NCBI GenBank assembly: GCA_033980235.1
Contig: CM067080.1
Location: forward strand, 372,001-436,000
From: Diadema setosum
Lineage: Eukaryota > Echinodermata > Echinoidea > Diadematoida > Diadematidae
Reading direction: 5' to 3'
Length of the DNA: 64,000 bases
Shown: piece after piece, positions 26,301 through 35,107 of the stretch
Position numbering within the stretch: the first letter of the stretch is position 1
How the letters are laid out: the number at the start of each line of letters is the position of its first letter
Translations under genes and position numbers: made by a program
The notes under the pieces: generated by a model
The model's database searches: none
Told to the model about the DNA's origin: nothing
Seen by the model: only the letters and a program-made list of their open reading frames with translations

Positions 26301-29300
26301 CATGTCACAAATGAACTCACAAATTCCACTGACATAGCCTTTTTCTCTGTACGTGCGTAGGTCCGCTACATGATCAGTGACTTCGGTGTCTTTATGGCGT
26401 TCATCGTCATGACTGGTATCGATATCTGGCTCGGTATCCCGACTCCTAAGCTCACCGTTCCCGAAAACTTCCGCGTAAGTATCGAGGGCGTAAATCTAGT
26501 CGTGTTGCTAACCGAAAGAGAAATGATTCAAACCCGTTAAGGCACATCATTGTTTTAATTTATCGGTCAATGTAATCAATACTATGATCCTGCTGCTTAT
26601 TGGATTGCTAACATTAAAGTGATTGGACTGCAGCAGAGAAAAATATTCTTAGATGTTGGTCACGGTACCTGACAATTGTGGTAAATAACTGCGCTCATCG
26701 TCATTCATTCTATTTGTGACACAAACTGATCATGCATAGGGGCATATCACACAAAACTCAAGGAATCATTCGCAGTTCATTTTGTTTTGTTTTTTATTAA
26801 ATATTTGTATCAAAGGTTATGCGTTTGTTAAATCTGTTGTATTCCCTGGGCAATCATGTTGTGCGAAGAGTATAAAGAAAGTTATTGCAGAAGAATGCCA
26901 TTTTTGGAAATGGTGTAAAGCGTATAATGTATTGACCGTTAACAGTAAAAGCCTGCAAAGACAAAAGAACTCATAGTACATAATAGTTTGTAAAAACACA
27001 CAAAGCGGTTCCCCTCGTACGTTGTCCTCCAAACATTATCATGTATCCACGCTTGTGTCTCAAAACAGCCAACTCGTGAAGACCGAGGCTGGGTGATCCC
27101 CATCTTCACCAACCCCTGGTGGACCTACTTTGCCGCCATCGTCCCGGCCCTTCTCTGCTCCATCCTCATCTTCATGGACCAGCAGATCACCGCCGTCATC
27201 GTCAACCGACGCGAGAACAAACTGAAGGTACGAATTCGACGTTGATGAAGCAGGGTGTTTTTTCTTTGCCATATATTTGGTTTTGTGTGTGTGTGCGTGT
27301 GTGTGCGTGTGTGTAGTGTTAAGTGACTTAGTAAGTGAATACTGAACAATTTTTGCATTTATAGACACATAAGACAAACAAATTATCCTAAAGGATGACT
27401 AAACTACCTCTTTTTTTCCTTTCAATGATAAAAACCAGGGAGGTGGAAGTCTTTCTTCCACCTCCCTGATAAAAACCCACCAATATTCAAGCTCCACATA
27501 TTCCTTTTTATGTAATCCTTTACTGTCAATGGTTTGCTCTGTATTTGGTCTTCAGTTATTTGATCATTCTGGGTCATTTTCCCCGTAATCATCATTTGCA
27601 GAAAGGATTTGGTTACCATCTGGATCTGCTCGTCATCGCCATCCTGCTTTTCGTCATGTCCGTGCTCGGAATGCCGTGGTTCGTCGCAGCTACCGTCCTC
27701 TCCATCAACCACGTGGACAGCTTGCGTGTCATGTCCCAGACCACCATCCCTGGTGAACCGCCAAAGGTCGAAGGTTGCAGGTAATTACACAGTTACCTGC
27801 AATAGGTCATGGTATGGCTTTTACCGAAGCACGACAGTCAAATTCCACGTCATGACAGCATACATGGAGACATTTCAAGCTGTACTGACACATGATCGTT
27901 ATCATCATCACACAATTGCGTCTTGAATGCAAAGATCTTGCACACACAAATGCTACTTGTCTCCTGGAGTAAGTTGTCAAATAGTAAACATAATCTTGCG
28001 TCTTACCTTCTACTAAAATTGTACCTCAATGTAAAGCTAAGAAAAATTAGTGATATTCCGAGTCATGTCACATTGAAATGAAATTCAATGGCAAATGCAC
28101 GAGCCTTCATAAAGTGTGCATAACATCCGGACGCCATGTTTGAGTATTTGATTTTTAACCTTTGACATGTACTTCCGTTTCTCTCCCAGGGAGCAGCGTG
28201 TTACTGGTATCCTCGTCTTCGTCATGATCGGTGTATCCAGTCTGCTCACCACTGTCCTCAAGGTAAGGGGTTACAAAGCTAAAAATAGAATCTGACGTCA
28301 AAACCTCTACCGTGTCTCAACCTTCAACATGGCTGTCCTTAAATGTAGCTAAGTGTTAGCTAGTTTCTTTAAAAAAAAAAAAAAAACTTTACATGGACCA
28401 ATAAGTGATCTCCAATTCCTTCGCCAATCGTTTGTACTAGCTATTAAAGCTGACATTAAAAGGTCATAAAAGTGATATGAAGGCGAATTTTTCTTATCTT
28501 GTTATAATTTCGTACATAATTACATACATGATTACATTCTTGATAAATATGTTGTCGAGAAAATGGCTTAATTTGTGCACCTTACCATTCTTAATGATAA
28601 AATGACGGTAAACGTTCTTTATCTTTGTTATCAATCTGATTTGTGCTCACAGTTCATCCCCATGCCTGTCTTGTTCGGAGTCTTCCTCTACATGGGTATC
28701 TCATCGCTCCGTGGAGTCCAGGTAAGTCCGACAAAAACGACATCCCTCTGAACTCTTGAATAATTCCCTAGTTCAGTCCTATTTATCGTGATTCCAACAC
28801 CGATGAATTATTTCGTAATAACTATTGCTGTTTTCGACGTCAATTTGAACAGCCACTTTAACTTTGTAACTTTGTTAAGATTTCGTTTTACTTTTGCCTA
28901 CATGTTTTTTTATTTTTCTGTTTTGGTCTTTATAACCCATTGGTTGGCGAACCACCTTACTTACAAAAAAAAAATGAACAAAGTGCTGTATACTCATTAG
29001 ATATTCTCAAAACCCTAATTCTATCATACCTCATGCACACGCATATATATAGGTACAAATAAGAAATATTGTAGTATAGAAGTACCGAGACGGTCATGAG
29101 TATATGAATAACACTTTTAGAAGCCAATGATCGATTTTCCAAGGTATAATACCAAAACATTTTTTTTTAATACCAGTCCTTACTCCTGCGTCTTTTTGTC
29201 TTCATCTCCTACGATGTCATATACTGTAATTCTCTCGCCTCCTTAGACGTCCATCGTCATTGACCATTTCATCAGTCTCCCTTTCATTCTTTTTTCCACT

Positions 29301-32300
29301 CAGTTTGTTGACCGTATCCTGCTGTACCTGATGCCGACCAAGCACCAGCCAGATTACATCTACCTTCGTCATGTCAAGCTCTGGAGAGTCCATCTCTTTA
29401 CCCTGGTCCAACTAACATGTCTGGTACTTCTCTGGCTCATCAAGACCTCCAAGGCATCCATCGTCTTCCCACTCATGGTAAGCTCAAAATGACCCTCCTC
29501 CCGAACTTTGTACATTTGTAACATTTGTTTATATAGGAACGTCTCTGCATAGACTACTCTAAGAGTTGTGAACAGTTTAGATGTATGTTTGGTATGAACT
29601 AATTGTAGTTTACCAACCTTATCCAGCATCTTGATGAATTACTTTAAAAATGTAAGAGCTATAAACGTGTACTAGCCGGGAATTTAGGTCAATCGTCTTT
29701 CAAGATGTGGGCTCATATAGGCAGAAATAATGCTTTCATATGCCTTTTAAAAGTATTTTCGTATGTATGATTTCTGTTGATTTCAAATTTGCTTAATGAG
29801 CACAGTCACAACACTCATTCTAACACTTTGACTAAAAGCGAAGTTTCTTGTCAAACTATTCTTGCACACAAGTCATATGTGGCATGTTATTTTTTTTTTC
29901 TGCGTGTGTGTTCCTGAGAAATACTTGTACAGCCGATGCTTTTAATTGAATGTTGACTCACGCAACACACCGCTTGTAGGCGACAATACCACTATTTTGT
30001 GAATTCTCCTGAATTGCTGGTATTTTTCCTCGGTGTCAACCAGGTACTCGCCGTCGTGTTCGTCCGCAAGCTGATGGAGTTCGTCTTCACCCAATACGAG
30101 CTCGGTTTCCTCGATGACGTCATCCCTGAGATTCAGAAGCGTGCCAAGGATGACGAGGAGAAGCAACTTGAGGAGGAGCGGGAACAGGTAAGAATCTGAG
30201 TCTGGCTGATCCCAGACCTTTCAATGACTGCAAGGATATCTCATGACTTTCATAGAATATGTGACGTCACAAATAAACATCACAAAGAAGCGACGTCACA
30301 AATAAAGGTCAAATAGTTTGCTGCCATTTAAGCGCTTCTCCAAATCTGATTCAACACAAGTCACTTCTCCTTTCCTGTCTGTGGGACAGAGAAATATATT
30401 TGTTTTAGGTTATAATTTCCGTCGTTTTGATTTGATCAATTCAATCGATTTATTTCTTTTTACCAAGGGTTTCCATTGCCATTTTGAATATCTGTAAATA
30501 TGAAATATGTGAGACAGGAACATAGAATTTAACACTTCCAATTTATATCCACTGAGATGAGCGATACTTTGACATGAACAATCGCCAGGCATTCATTCAG
30601 ATTTATTTGACTTTCAGTTATGAGCTGAGCCTGTATCAACTAGCAAGTTTTATTTCAAATTTGACTATCCTTTGCCAATACCATGTGAATTGATTATCCA
30701 CCTCAAATCCTAATATAATAACCAGTGACCAAAAGCTCAAAGTAATTCATATCTACCATTTTGAATTAGTGTACATAGGCTAAAACGATTGCATTTTTTT
30801 TTTCATTGTTTGTCTTACGCCATGGTTGAAACGATAGTACAAGCTGTCTTGCAATGGTTATTGCGAAACATACCAGCCAATTGACAAGCAAAACCTCATC
30901 CTGTAAGTAGTCTACAATCTATATGCCCAGACTAACACTACTATTGGTCATCGGAAAATTGTGCGGGTAATGCTAACTGCGCTATAATGTTGCCAAAAAG
31001 ACTAACCCTATGTACTATTGTTTCATGTTTTTATGTACATTGCGATTTGACGCTTTGTGTCTTCAAAATTATCATGATGTTACATTTTACTAATAATCAC
31101 CGTAATAACCTTTGTATGATCAATCTAAACATCTGTTTGTTGCGTGAATGATAAAATGTCAGTCAGAAACGCCAAACTCTGTGATTAAATAGATGCGTTT
31201 TGAGCTCTGTGTGTGTGTGTGTGTATGAGTGTGCGTGAACCTTCTAGGTCAGTGTAGGTGGGAAATTATCAGTACCAGTCTTTTGACAAATCTGAGAAAA
31301 TGAATAATAGGATTCGATTGAAACATGCAGTATAGATGGCTGTAAAATGAAGCTTAGAAAAAGAAGGGAAAAAAGCTACCTTTGTGACAAACACGTCTTT
31401 TCATTTACAAGAGACTTATCAGCAGTCATGTCTAATACAAAGTAAATATGTCTGCTTGAGTCTGTTTGGGGAGAACCATTGTTTTTTCCATATTTCTATC
31501 CTGAATGAAGGAAATATTCTGCAGCATTCTTCAAAAAATATGAGTTAACAGATAGGGTATACATATCGTACCTGAATCCCATTAACCAAAGATGTATGCT
31601 ACATCAGGTTGGGAGGACATGTTGGCCCACAGGGCAGGATTTCTCCTGAAAATGAAATCAAAATTTGCATCTACTTCATACAGCCCATAAAAGGACAACC
31701 TTGAAGTTCGTCATCATAACACCGATCTCTTTCATAATACAATTAACAAATATAATTGTTGTTGTTGTTGTTGCAAAGGTGTGCAATGATGGAAACGGTA
31801 ACTGGTTGACTAAGCTGTGACTAATCCATGACTAACTACCTGTGTCTAACCCTTCAGGTGACCCGCGCACGAACGGGTACCCTGACCATCGCACTGGAGA
31901 GCGGCCAAACTCTGACTGTGCCTGCTGAGAAGGTGACGTACACACCACGTGACAAGGAGGATAACTCTGAGTTGGAAAACGCCAAAGCCCTCAGCAAACT
32001 CAGCGGCTCCCCTCTACCCACCGTCCGCAATCGGTTAGACAACAACCAAGAAGCATGCGGCATGAAAGTCCTGAAAGAATACCCTTAGCACCCCAAAACT
32101 CAGAGCCCGACAGCAGTGAGAGTTTAGGCTGGCCTTTTTTGTTTTGTTTTGAATAGCATGATAAAACCAGTGAGGTACATAAAACCAAGAATATAGAGAT
32201 CAACGAGACACACACAGCCACCTTCGTGGCTTTTTTGGCCATGGCGAATCGAGGGCAATTTGTGATTCCGTTTGGCTATATCTGATGACAGCTTGTACGC

Positions 32301-35107
32301 ATGTTGCAAAGTGTCATGTCATTCTACATAATAGAAACAAACAAACAAACTACCTAAAATGGACTGAGGATTGCCAGTCTTATTGCACGCTGATCCATGC
32401 ATATATTGTAGCACATTCCCGTGTACAGCACCCCCTGCATTTTCTGTTTTGTTTTGTGCAATGTTTATAAACTCTTGCGTATGTTTGGTTATGATAACTC
32501 AAGTAATAGTATTTAGTTTTGTGATTCATATCACACGTGTGGTTATCGTTTAATCTCCCATTTATGCTACTCTTTTAAACACACCTGCATGGTTTCTGTT
32601 TTGTGTGTACAATCAATTTTGTCAACACTCATTCTATCTCTTAACCCATCCCTTTACAGTAACCACGTGTGACATGCGTTAAGTTTATGTGAAATGTCCT
32701 TTTTTGGTAAAGAGTGAAATTAACTTAGTATTGAAATTAACCTTGATCCATTGTGATCGATGCGAATCTAGTCAAACCCATTCTTTGCTGTACTCGTGAA
32801 ACAAGTGTTTGTGTGCCATGTGTATCACCAACAGTTATGTAGGTCTAGCTCATGCCGACAAGGAATGAAACAAAGGCCCCAAAATATCAAATCAATTTCA
32901 GTGTGCCTAACAGCAGAGCTGACGAATCACTATCTTTGTCATTCTTCTATATAACTTTGTCAACGCATGGTGGAAGTTGGGACGGCTTTTCTCCTCAAAA
33001 TATTGACCAGCTTTTGAAATCATGAACTAAAAATTTGAGACAGGAGACAAGGTATTACAGAGAATAATAAACATACAGGGTCATTTGTTTAGGAAACAAA
33101 GATGGTTTGAAGAGCAAATTCAGATAGAAAGAGAAAAAGGCAAAAATAAAAACAAAAACAAAACCACACTGACAACGAAGTGTTTTTAGAATTACAGTAT
33201 ATGTTTTTTTTTTGTTTTTTTTTTAAGGAAGGGATAAGATGACTCATAATGTATCACACGACAATGCACCAGTTCTTTTTTGCGATGATGTGTTGTAAAA
33301 TGATAACGGAATAGGTCCTAATGTGAGAATAAGTGACATTTGGAGGTAACGAAAGTAAAGATCTTTACATAGAAAGCTTAACTTTGTTAAAATGTTTATT
33401 CTACTTCGCTTTATTTTTATTATCATGCTTATTTTGGAACATGTCCACGAAATATTGTTGAGGACACTGTCCTTTTCAAAAACGACAATCTAGATACGTT
33501 TTATTTTAAGAAAAAAAGTATGGCTACTGAAATATCGTAATTTGTTTATGTGTCTACATGAAATACAAGGGGCTGACAGAGTAGATTAGGCCTACGTACA
33601 AATGTAGGTGTCCTACTTTACTAAGTGTTGTATTTTTCGATAAAATCTGTTTTGAATGTGATGTGAATGATATTTAACGTAATATTTAAAATATGATTTT
33701 AAATCAAACGCAGATACAGTTTGCTACCAGACTGGTTGATGATTTTTTCAATATAGATTAATATTAAAAGTATATATTTATAAAATGACATAATCAACCT
33801 GCATCACACAGACTTTAAAATTGTCATTATTAGCACTATTGATAAAAAAAAACACCACACGAATAAATCAAACGGAAGTAATCACAGTAAGTTTGAAAGG
33901 CTCAGAATAGAATTTGAATGAAAGTAACTTTATGCCCTTTAGAATGAGAAAAAAAAATTAGACAAGTGAGTTATGTATAGGGAAAACGTTACATAGCAAC
34001 AAGTAGTAGTGTAAGTTGTGCAGAAACTCTCAAGTGTTAATCATTCATGACTTTGCCTAATAAAGAAATACAACATAAAAGAGCACTAACATGAATCTGT
34101 TTTCTCATCCTCGTTACCCATTAGTTTTTATCACAAAATGTATAACAGGGACTACAGGGGCATAATGCTTCCCACAATATCAACCCATGGCTTGATGGCT
34201 CTAGTTGCTCCATATTATAACCTTACGAGAAAAATATCTTGTAGACAACTTTCAAGTTTCTTTCTTTACAGCAACATCTAAAACTAACTTTGTTACAATG
34301 AAAAACAAACAAACAAACAAACAAGGGATAGCACACGATTTCCTCTCGTACCGTATAATGAAGTCGCGAAAGAGGGAAAAAGGGTATTTTACAGATTAAC
34401 CACCTTAACAATAATCCTCACTTCAAAAAGGGAAAACTGTCAGGTGTAAGTATTATACAAGACTTGCTAGAAGAATAAAGTCATTCACTGGGTATTCAAG
34501 ACGGGATGCCGAATCGTCCTTTGCGACCGGACATTAATACCTTACAAAATATTATGTCCACCCACATCCAACAAAATTAACATCGTAATTGCATGGATTT
34601 TGCTTCCATCATCATTGTTGCTGACTAACAAAAACAGTAAAGATTATTAGCTTACTAGCATCATCTCATAAAACCCTTATATTCTTATACTTTGTTTTTC
34701 ATGACTTGTTTGCATGTTCAAAGGAGACAACGTCCTAAATATATTGTGCCTCAAACTCGGACCTTTCATTCCTATTCTTTCTCTATCTTTCTATCTTTGT
34801 TTACGACGTTTGATTTGATTGCGCTGAGACATCCGTGGGCATGTAGCTATGAGATTCATTTACATTTCTTCTCAACTTTATGACCACTCCGACAGTCCTG
34901 TAGACTATAGCATTTCAGTCGGGACACACAATAGTTCACAATTCCTTACTAAAACATTGTTTTCACTCCATGTTTTCACTCTTTAGACGCGCAGCGTCCA
35001 AAACGAACAAAGACGTTGAGGCAAATCCCGAAGAGGGCATCGAACTCCCAAGCGGCACTACAAGCTTTGGTGTTCAGGCTGACATGGATGTGGACACTCG
35101 ATTCTAA
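9042..35107 (+). CDS. SLC4-family Na+-coupled bicarbonate transporter (SLC4A7/8/10-like), 22 exons
   Basis: The protein imports HCO3-/CO3(2-) with Na+ across a cell membrane and regulates intracellular pH and carbonate supply. Joining the 22 exons listed below gives 1150 residues with all phases kept. Seen in order: TPSQRV (86-91) and ETARW (128-132) of the cytosolic domain; a basic/Ser-rich linker (212-317); a second conserved cytosolic block (318-480); FGGLLGDAT in the first membrane segment; [12 protein letters not shown] (557-568); a glycosylated Cys-rich outer loop (652-711); FMDQQIT with Asp823; KLKK (837-840); and the REQRVTG and FIPMPVL blocks. Asp823 aligns with the Asp of human NBCe1 where the anion exchanger AE1 has Glu681, so Na+-coupled transport fits better than Cl- exchange. 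Vertebrate SLC4A7/A10 are about 1120-1210 residues, so length is normal. In sea urchins an SLC4A10-type transporter is known to act in skeleton-forming cells; orthology is inferred. Between exons 2 and 21 the introns hold only the repeats listed. Confidence 0.96.
9159..9241. repeat. TTTC/CT then TA composite microsatellite
   Basis: It starts about 33 bp after the exon 1 donor and runs as pyrimidine repeats followed by about 46 bp of TA. Confidence 0.95.
14265..14440. repeat. 17-bp tandem repeat interrupted by poly-C/poly-A
   Basis: Units close to GCCACCTGTCTATAGCG occur about three times before and twice after a block of about 23 C followed by about 30 A (14333-14385). The flanking units are still recognisable but diverged. 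Confidence 0.7.
14655..15015. mobile_element. Foldback-type element, copy A
   Basis: The left half carries units such as GCCCATGAGCTTGACAC. The right half carries their reverse complements (GTGTCTAGC..CTCATGGGC). Each arm repeats the unit several times with about 25-35 bp spacing. A related copy lies at 48662-48930. There is no coding capacity. It is probably a non-autonomous inverted-repeat element, long inactive judging from its divergence. Confidence 0.65.
19520..19678 (+). CDS. SLC4 exon 2 (residues 29-81)
   Basis: Acceptor TTCCAACAG, donor GAACG|GTACG, phases 1 and 1. It encodes EMFVGVHIP, matching the YVGVHVP block of SLC4A7/A10, followed by a short basic cluster (ERRRSKK). The His/Arg-rich run of vertebrate paralogues is much reduced here. 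Confidence 0.95.
19931..20078 (+). CDS. SLC4 exon 3 (residues 82-130)
   Basis: Acceptor TTTCGACAG, donor GCAAG|GTTTGT, phase 1 in and 2 out. It encodes the conserved [11 protein letters not shown] and EWKETA of the cytosolic domain. Confidence 0.96.
20091..20217. repeat. Local tandem duplication after exon 3
   Basis: A stretch of about 60 bp beginning ACAGCCTTTCATAGCCAGAG is repeated at 20158-20217 with about 90% identity. It starts about 12 bp inside intron 3. Confidence 0.85.
20558..20718 (+). CDS. SLC4 exon 4 (residues 131-184)
   Basis: Acceptor GTTCATAG, donor CATTG|GTAAGG, phase 2 in and 1 out. It encodes [19 protein letters not shown], a near match to the strongly conserved cytosolic block of Na+-coupled SLC4 proteins. 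Confidence 0.96.
21427..21666 (+). CDS. SLC4 exon 5 (residues 185-264)
   Basis: Acceptor CTTCATGCAG, donor GCAAG|GTACGT, phase 1 in and out, so skipping it would keep the frame. It encodes [16 protein letters not shown], like the His/Lys stretch of SLC4A7. A kinase-like R-R-K-S site (233-236) and a Ser/Gly/Met-rich linker follow. Confidence 0.93.
22203..22360 (+). CDS. SLC4 exon 6 (residues 265-317), Ser-rich regulatory linker
   Basis: Acceptor GTCACACAG, donor AAAAG|GTGAAA, phase 1 in and 0 out. It encodes a Ser/Lys/Asp linker ([16 protein letters not shown]), poorly conserved as in relatives, where this zone is alternatively spliced. Missing the donor adds eight codons and then a stop at 22382. 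Confidence 0.88.
22361..22461. repeat. Purine (GA/GAA/GGA) tract after the exon 6 donor
   Basis: About 100 nearly pure A/G bases follow the exon 6 donor. On the other strand this gives a spurious Pro/Leu/Ser-rich 174-codon frame. Confidence 0.85.
22964..23206 (+). CDS. SLC4 exon 7 (residues 318-398)
   Basis: Acceptor CATCCCCAG, donor GATGAT|GTGAGT, phase 0 both sides. It encodes [19 protein letters not shown] and [13 protein letters not shown] through MATLMTDD, the most conserved part of the cytosolic domain. Confidence 0.97.
23367..23460 (+). CDS. SLC4 exon 8 (residues 399-429)
   Basis: Acceptor CATGCAG, donor CCAG|GTGAGA, phase 0 in and 1 out. It encodes [14 protein letters not shown] and [11 protein letters not shown], near matches to vertebrate paralogues. 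Confidence 0.97.
23746..23890 (+). CDS. SLC4 exon 9 (residues 430-477)
   Basis: Acceptor ACCCTAG, donor GGCAG|GTGAGG, phase 1 in and 2 out. It encodes [12 protein letters not shown] and the linker ending ELKRTGR that leads to the membrane domain. Confidence 0.96.
24084..24258 (+). CDS. SLC4 exon 10 (residues 478-536), first membrane segment
   Basis: Acceptor CACGTTCCAG, donor ACATC|GTAAGT, phase 2 in and 0 out. It encodes [16 protein letters not shown] and a hydrophobic helix ending [11 protein letters not shown]. Confidence 0.97.
24435..24568 (+). CDS. SLC4 exon 11 (residues 537-580)
   Basis: Acceptor GTTGCTAG, donor TGCAG|GTAGGT, phase 0 in and 2 out. It encodes [18 protein letters not shown] and [16 protein letters not shown], the signature of the SLC4 ion path. 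Confidence 0.97.
24814..25026 (+). CDS. SLC4 exon 12 (residues 581-651)
   Basis: Acceptor TCTCATCAG, donor AAGAC|GTGAGT, phase 2 in and out. It encodes [23 protein letters not shown] and [13 protein letters not shown], all conserved membrane-domain blocks. Confidence 0.97.
25408..25696 (+). CDS. SLC4 exon 13 (residues 652-748), extracellular loop
   Basis: Acceptor CTCACACAG, donor ACTAGG|GTAAGC, phase 2 in and 0 out. The large outer loop has Cys at 673, 675, 697 and 708, as in Na+-coupled SLC4 members, and four N-glycosylation sequons (669, 679, 688, 701). A hydrophobic helix and [13 protein letters not shown] follow. Confidence 0.96.
26361..26474 (+). CDS. SLC4 exon 14 (residues 749-786)
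   Basis: Acceptor GTGCGTAG, donor TTCCGC|GTAAGT, phase 0 both sides. It encodes [11 protein letters not shown] and [12 protein letters not shown], matching VRSxxSDFAVF and the SPKLxVP block of relatives. Confidence 0.97.
27069..27227 (+). CDS. SLC4 exon 15 (residues 787-839), ion-coordinating Asp
   Basis: Acceptor CAAAACAG, donor CTGAAG|GTACGA, phase 0 both sides. It encodes [18 protein letters not shown] and [15 protein letters not shown]. Asp823 is the residue that is Glu in the AE1 anion exchanger. NKLK at the end starts the KLKK motif associated with stilbene (DIDS) binding. Confidence 0.97.
27426..27477. repeat. Short hairpin element flanked by direct repeats
   Basis: A perfect 14-bp stem (CAGGGAGGTGGAAG, 27436-27449, and its complement at 27455-27468) surrounds a 5-base loop. 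The direct repeat TGATAAAAACC flanks it (27426-27436 and 27467-27477), like a target-site duplication. It lies in intron 15. A related hairpin is at 41917-41940. Confidence 0.8.
27602..27780 (+). CDS. SLC4 exon 16 (residues 840-898)
   Basis: Acceptor CATTTGCAG, donor TGCAG|GTAATT, phase 0 in and 2 out. It encodes [26 protein letters not shown] and the GEPPK turn. Confidence 0.97.
28190..28262 (+). CDS. SLC4 exon 17 (residues 899-923)
   Basis: Acceptor TCTCTCCCAG, donor CTCAAG|GTAAGG, phase 2 in and 0 out. It encodes REQRVTG and a hydrophobic helix ending TVLK. Confidence 0.96.
28653..28721 (+). CDS. SLC4 exon 18 (residues 924-946)
   Basis: Acceptor GTGCTCACAG, donor GTCCAG|GTAAGT, phase 0 both sides. 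It encodes [20 protein letters not shown], an almost exact family block. Confidence 0.97.
29304..29477 (+). CDS. SLC4 exon 19 (residues 947-1004)
   Basis: Acceptor TTCCACTCAG, donor CTCATG|GTAAGC, phase 0 both sides. It encodes the [12 protein letters not shown] block and the following helix [12 protein letters not shown] ending IVFPLM. Confidence 0.97.
30044..30187 (+). CDS. SLC4 exon 20 (residues 1005-1052)
   Basis: Acceptor GTCAACCAG, donor GAACAG|GTAAGA, phase 0 both sides. It encodes [15 protein letters not shown], the [11 protein letters not shown] motif (ELSWLDDLMPE in vertebrates) and an acidic/basic coiled run. Confidence 0.97.
30188..31857 (+). other. SLC4 intron 20
   Basis: A 1.7 kb intron with a short TG run (31203-31223) and a TTG run near 31760. 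I see no exon in it. Both neighbouring exons are phase 0, so a small cassette exon cannot be excluded. Confidence 0.8.
31858..32033 (+). CDS. SLC4 exon 21 (residues 1053-1110), C-terminal tail
   Basis: Acceptor CCCTTCAG, donor AATCG|GTTAGA (weak), phase 0 in and 2 out. It encodes [19 protein letters not shown], resembling the short hydrophobic/TYSP-like stretch in SLC4A7 tails, and then an acidic/Ser linker. The weak donor allows the read-through form described separately. Confidence 0.9.
31858..32088 (+). CDS. SLC4 alternative terminal exon (read-through C-terminus)
   Basis: If the donor at 32034 is not used, the frame continues 18 codons to TAG at 32086-32088, giving a 1128-residue protein ending LKEYP. 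Possible polyadenylation signals follow in intron 21 (AATAAA at 33066 and 34059). This end lacks the PDZ-like T-x-F of the spliced form. Confidence 0.5.
   Translation: MTRARTGTLTIALESGQTLTVPAEKVTYTPRDKEDNSELENAKALSKLSGSPLPTVRNRLDNNQEACGMKVLKEYP
32034..34986 (+). other. SLC4 intron 21 / possible 3' UTR of short form
   Basis: A 2.95 kb AT-rich stretch without exon signals. It contains AATAAA hexamers at 33066-33071 and 34059-34064 that would suit a read-through transcript, and small AAC runs near 32336 and 34306. Confidence 0.7.
34987..35107 (+). CDS. SLC4 exon 22 (residues 1111-1150), PDZ-like C-terminus
   Basis: Acceptor CACTCTTTAG. The first base completes the phase-2 codon left by exon 21 and the frame then runs to TAA at 35105-35107. 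It encodes a hydrophilic tail ending MDVDTRF. The last residues, acidic-T-x-hydrophobic, parallel the ETSL/ETCL PDZ-binding ends of vertebrate SLC4A7/A10. Confidence 0.88.

Noticed and set aside
31854..32063. Minus-strand frame opposite SLC4 exon 21
   Set aside because: Shadow of the real exon on the other strand.
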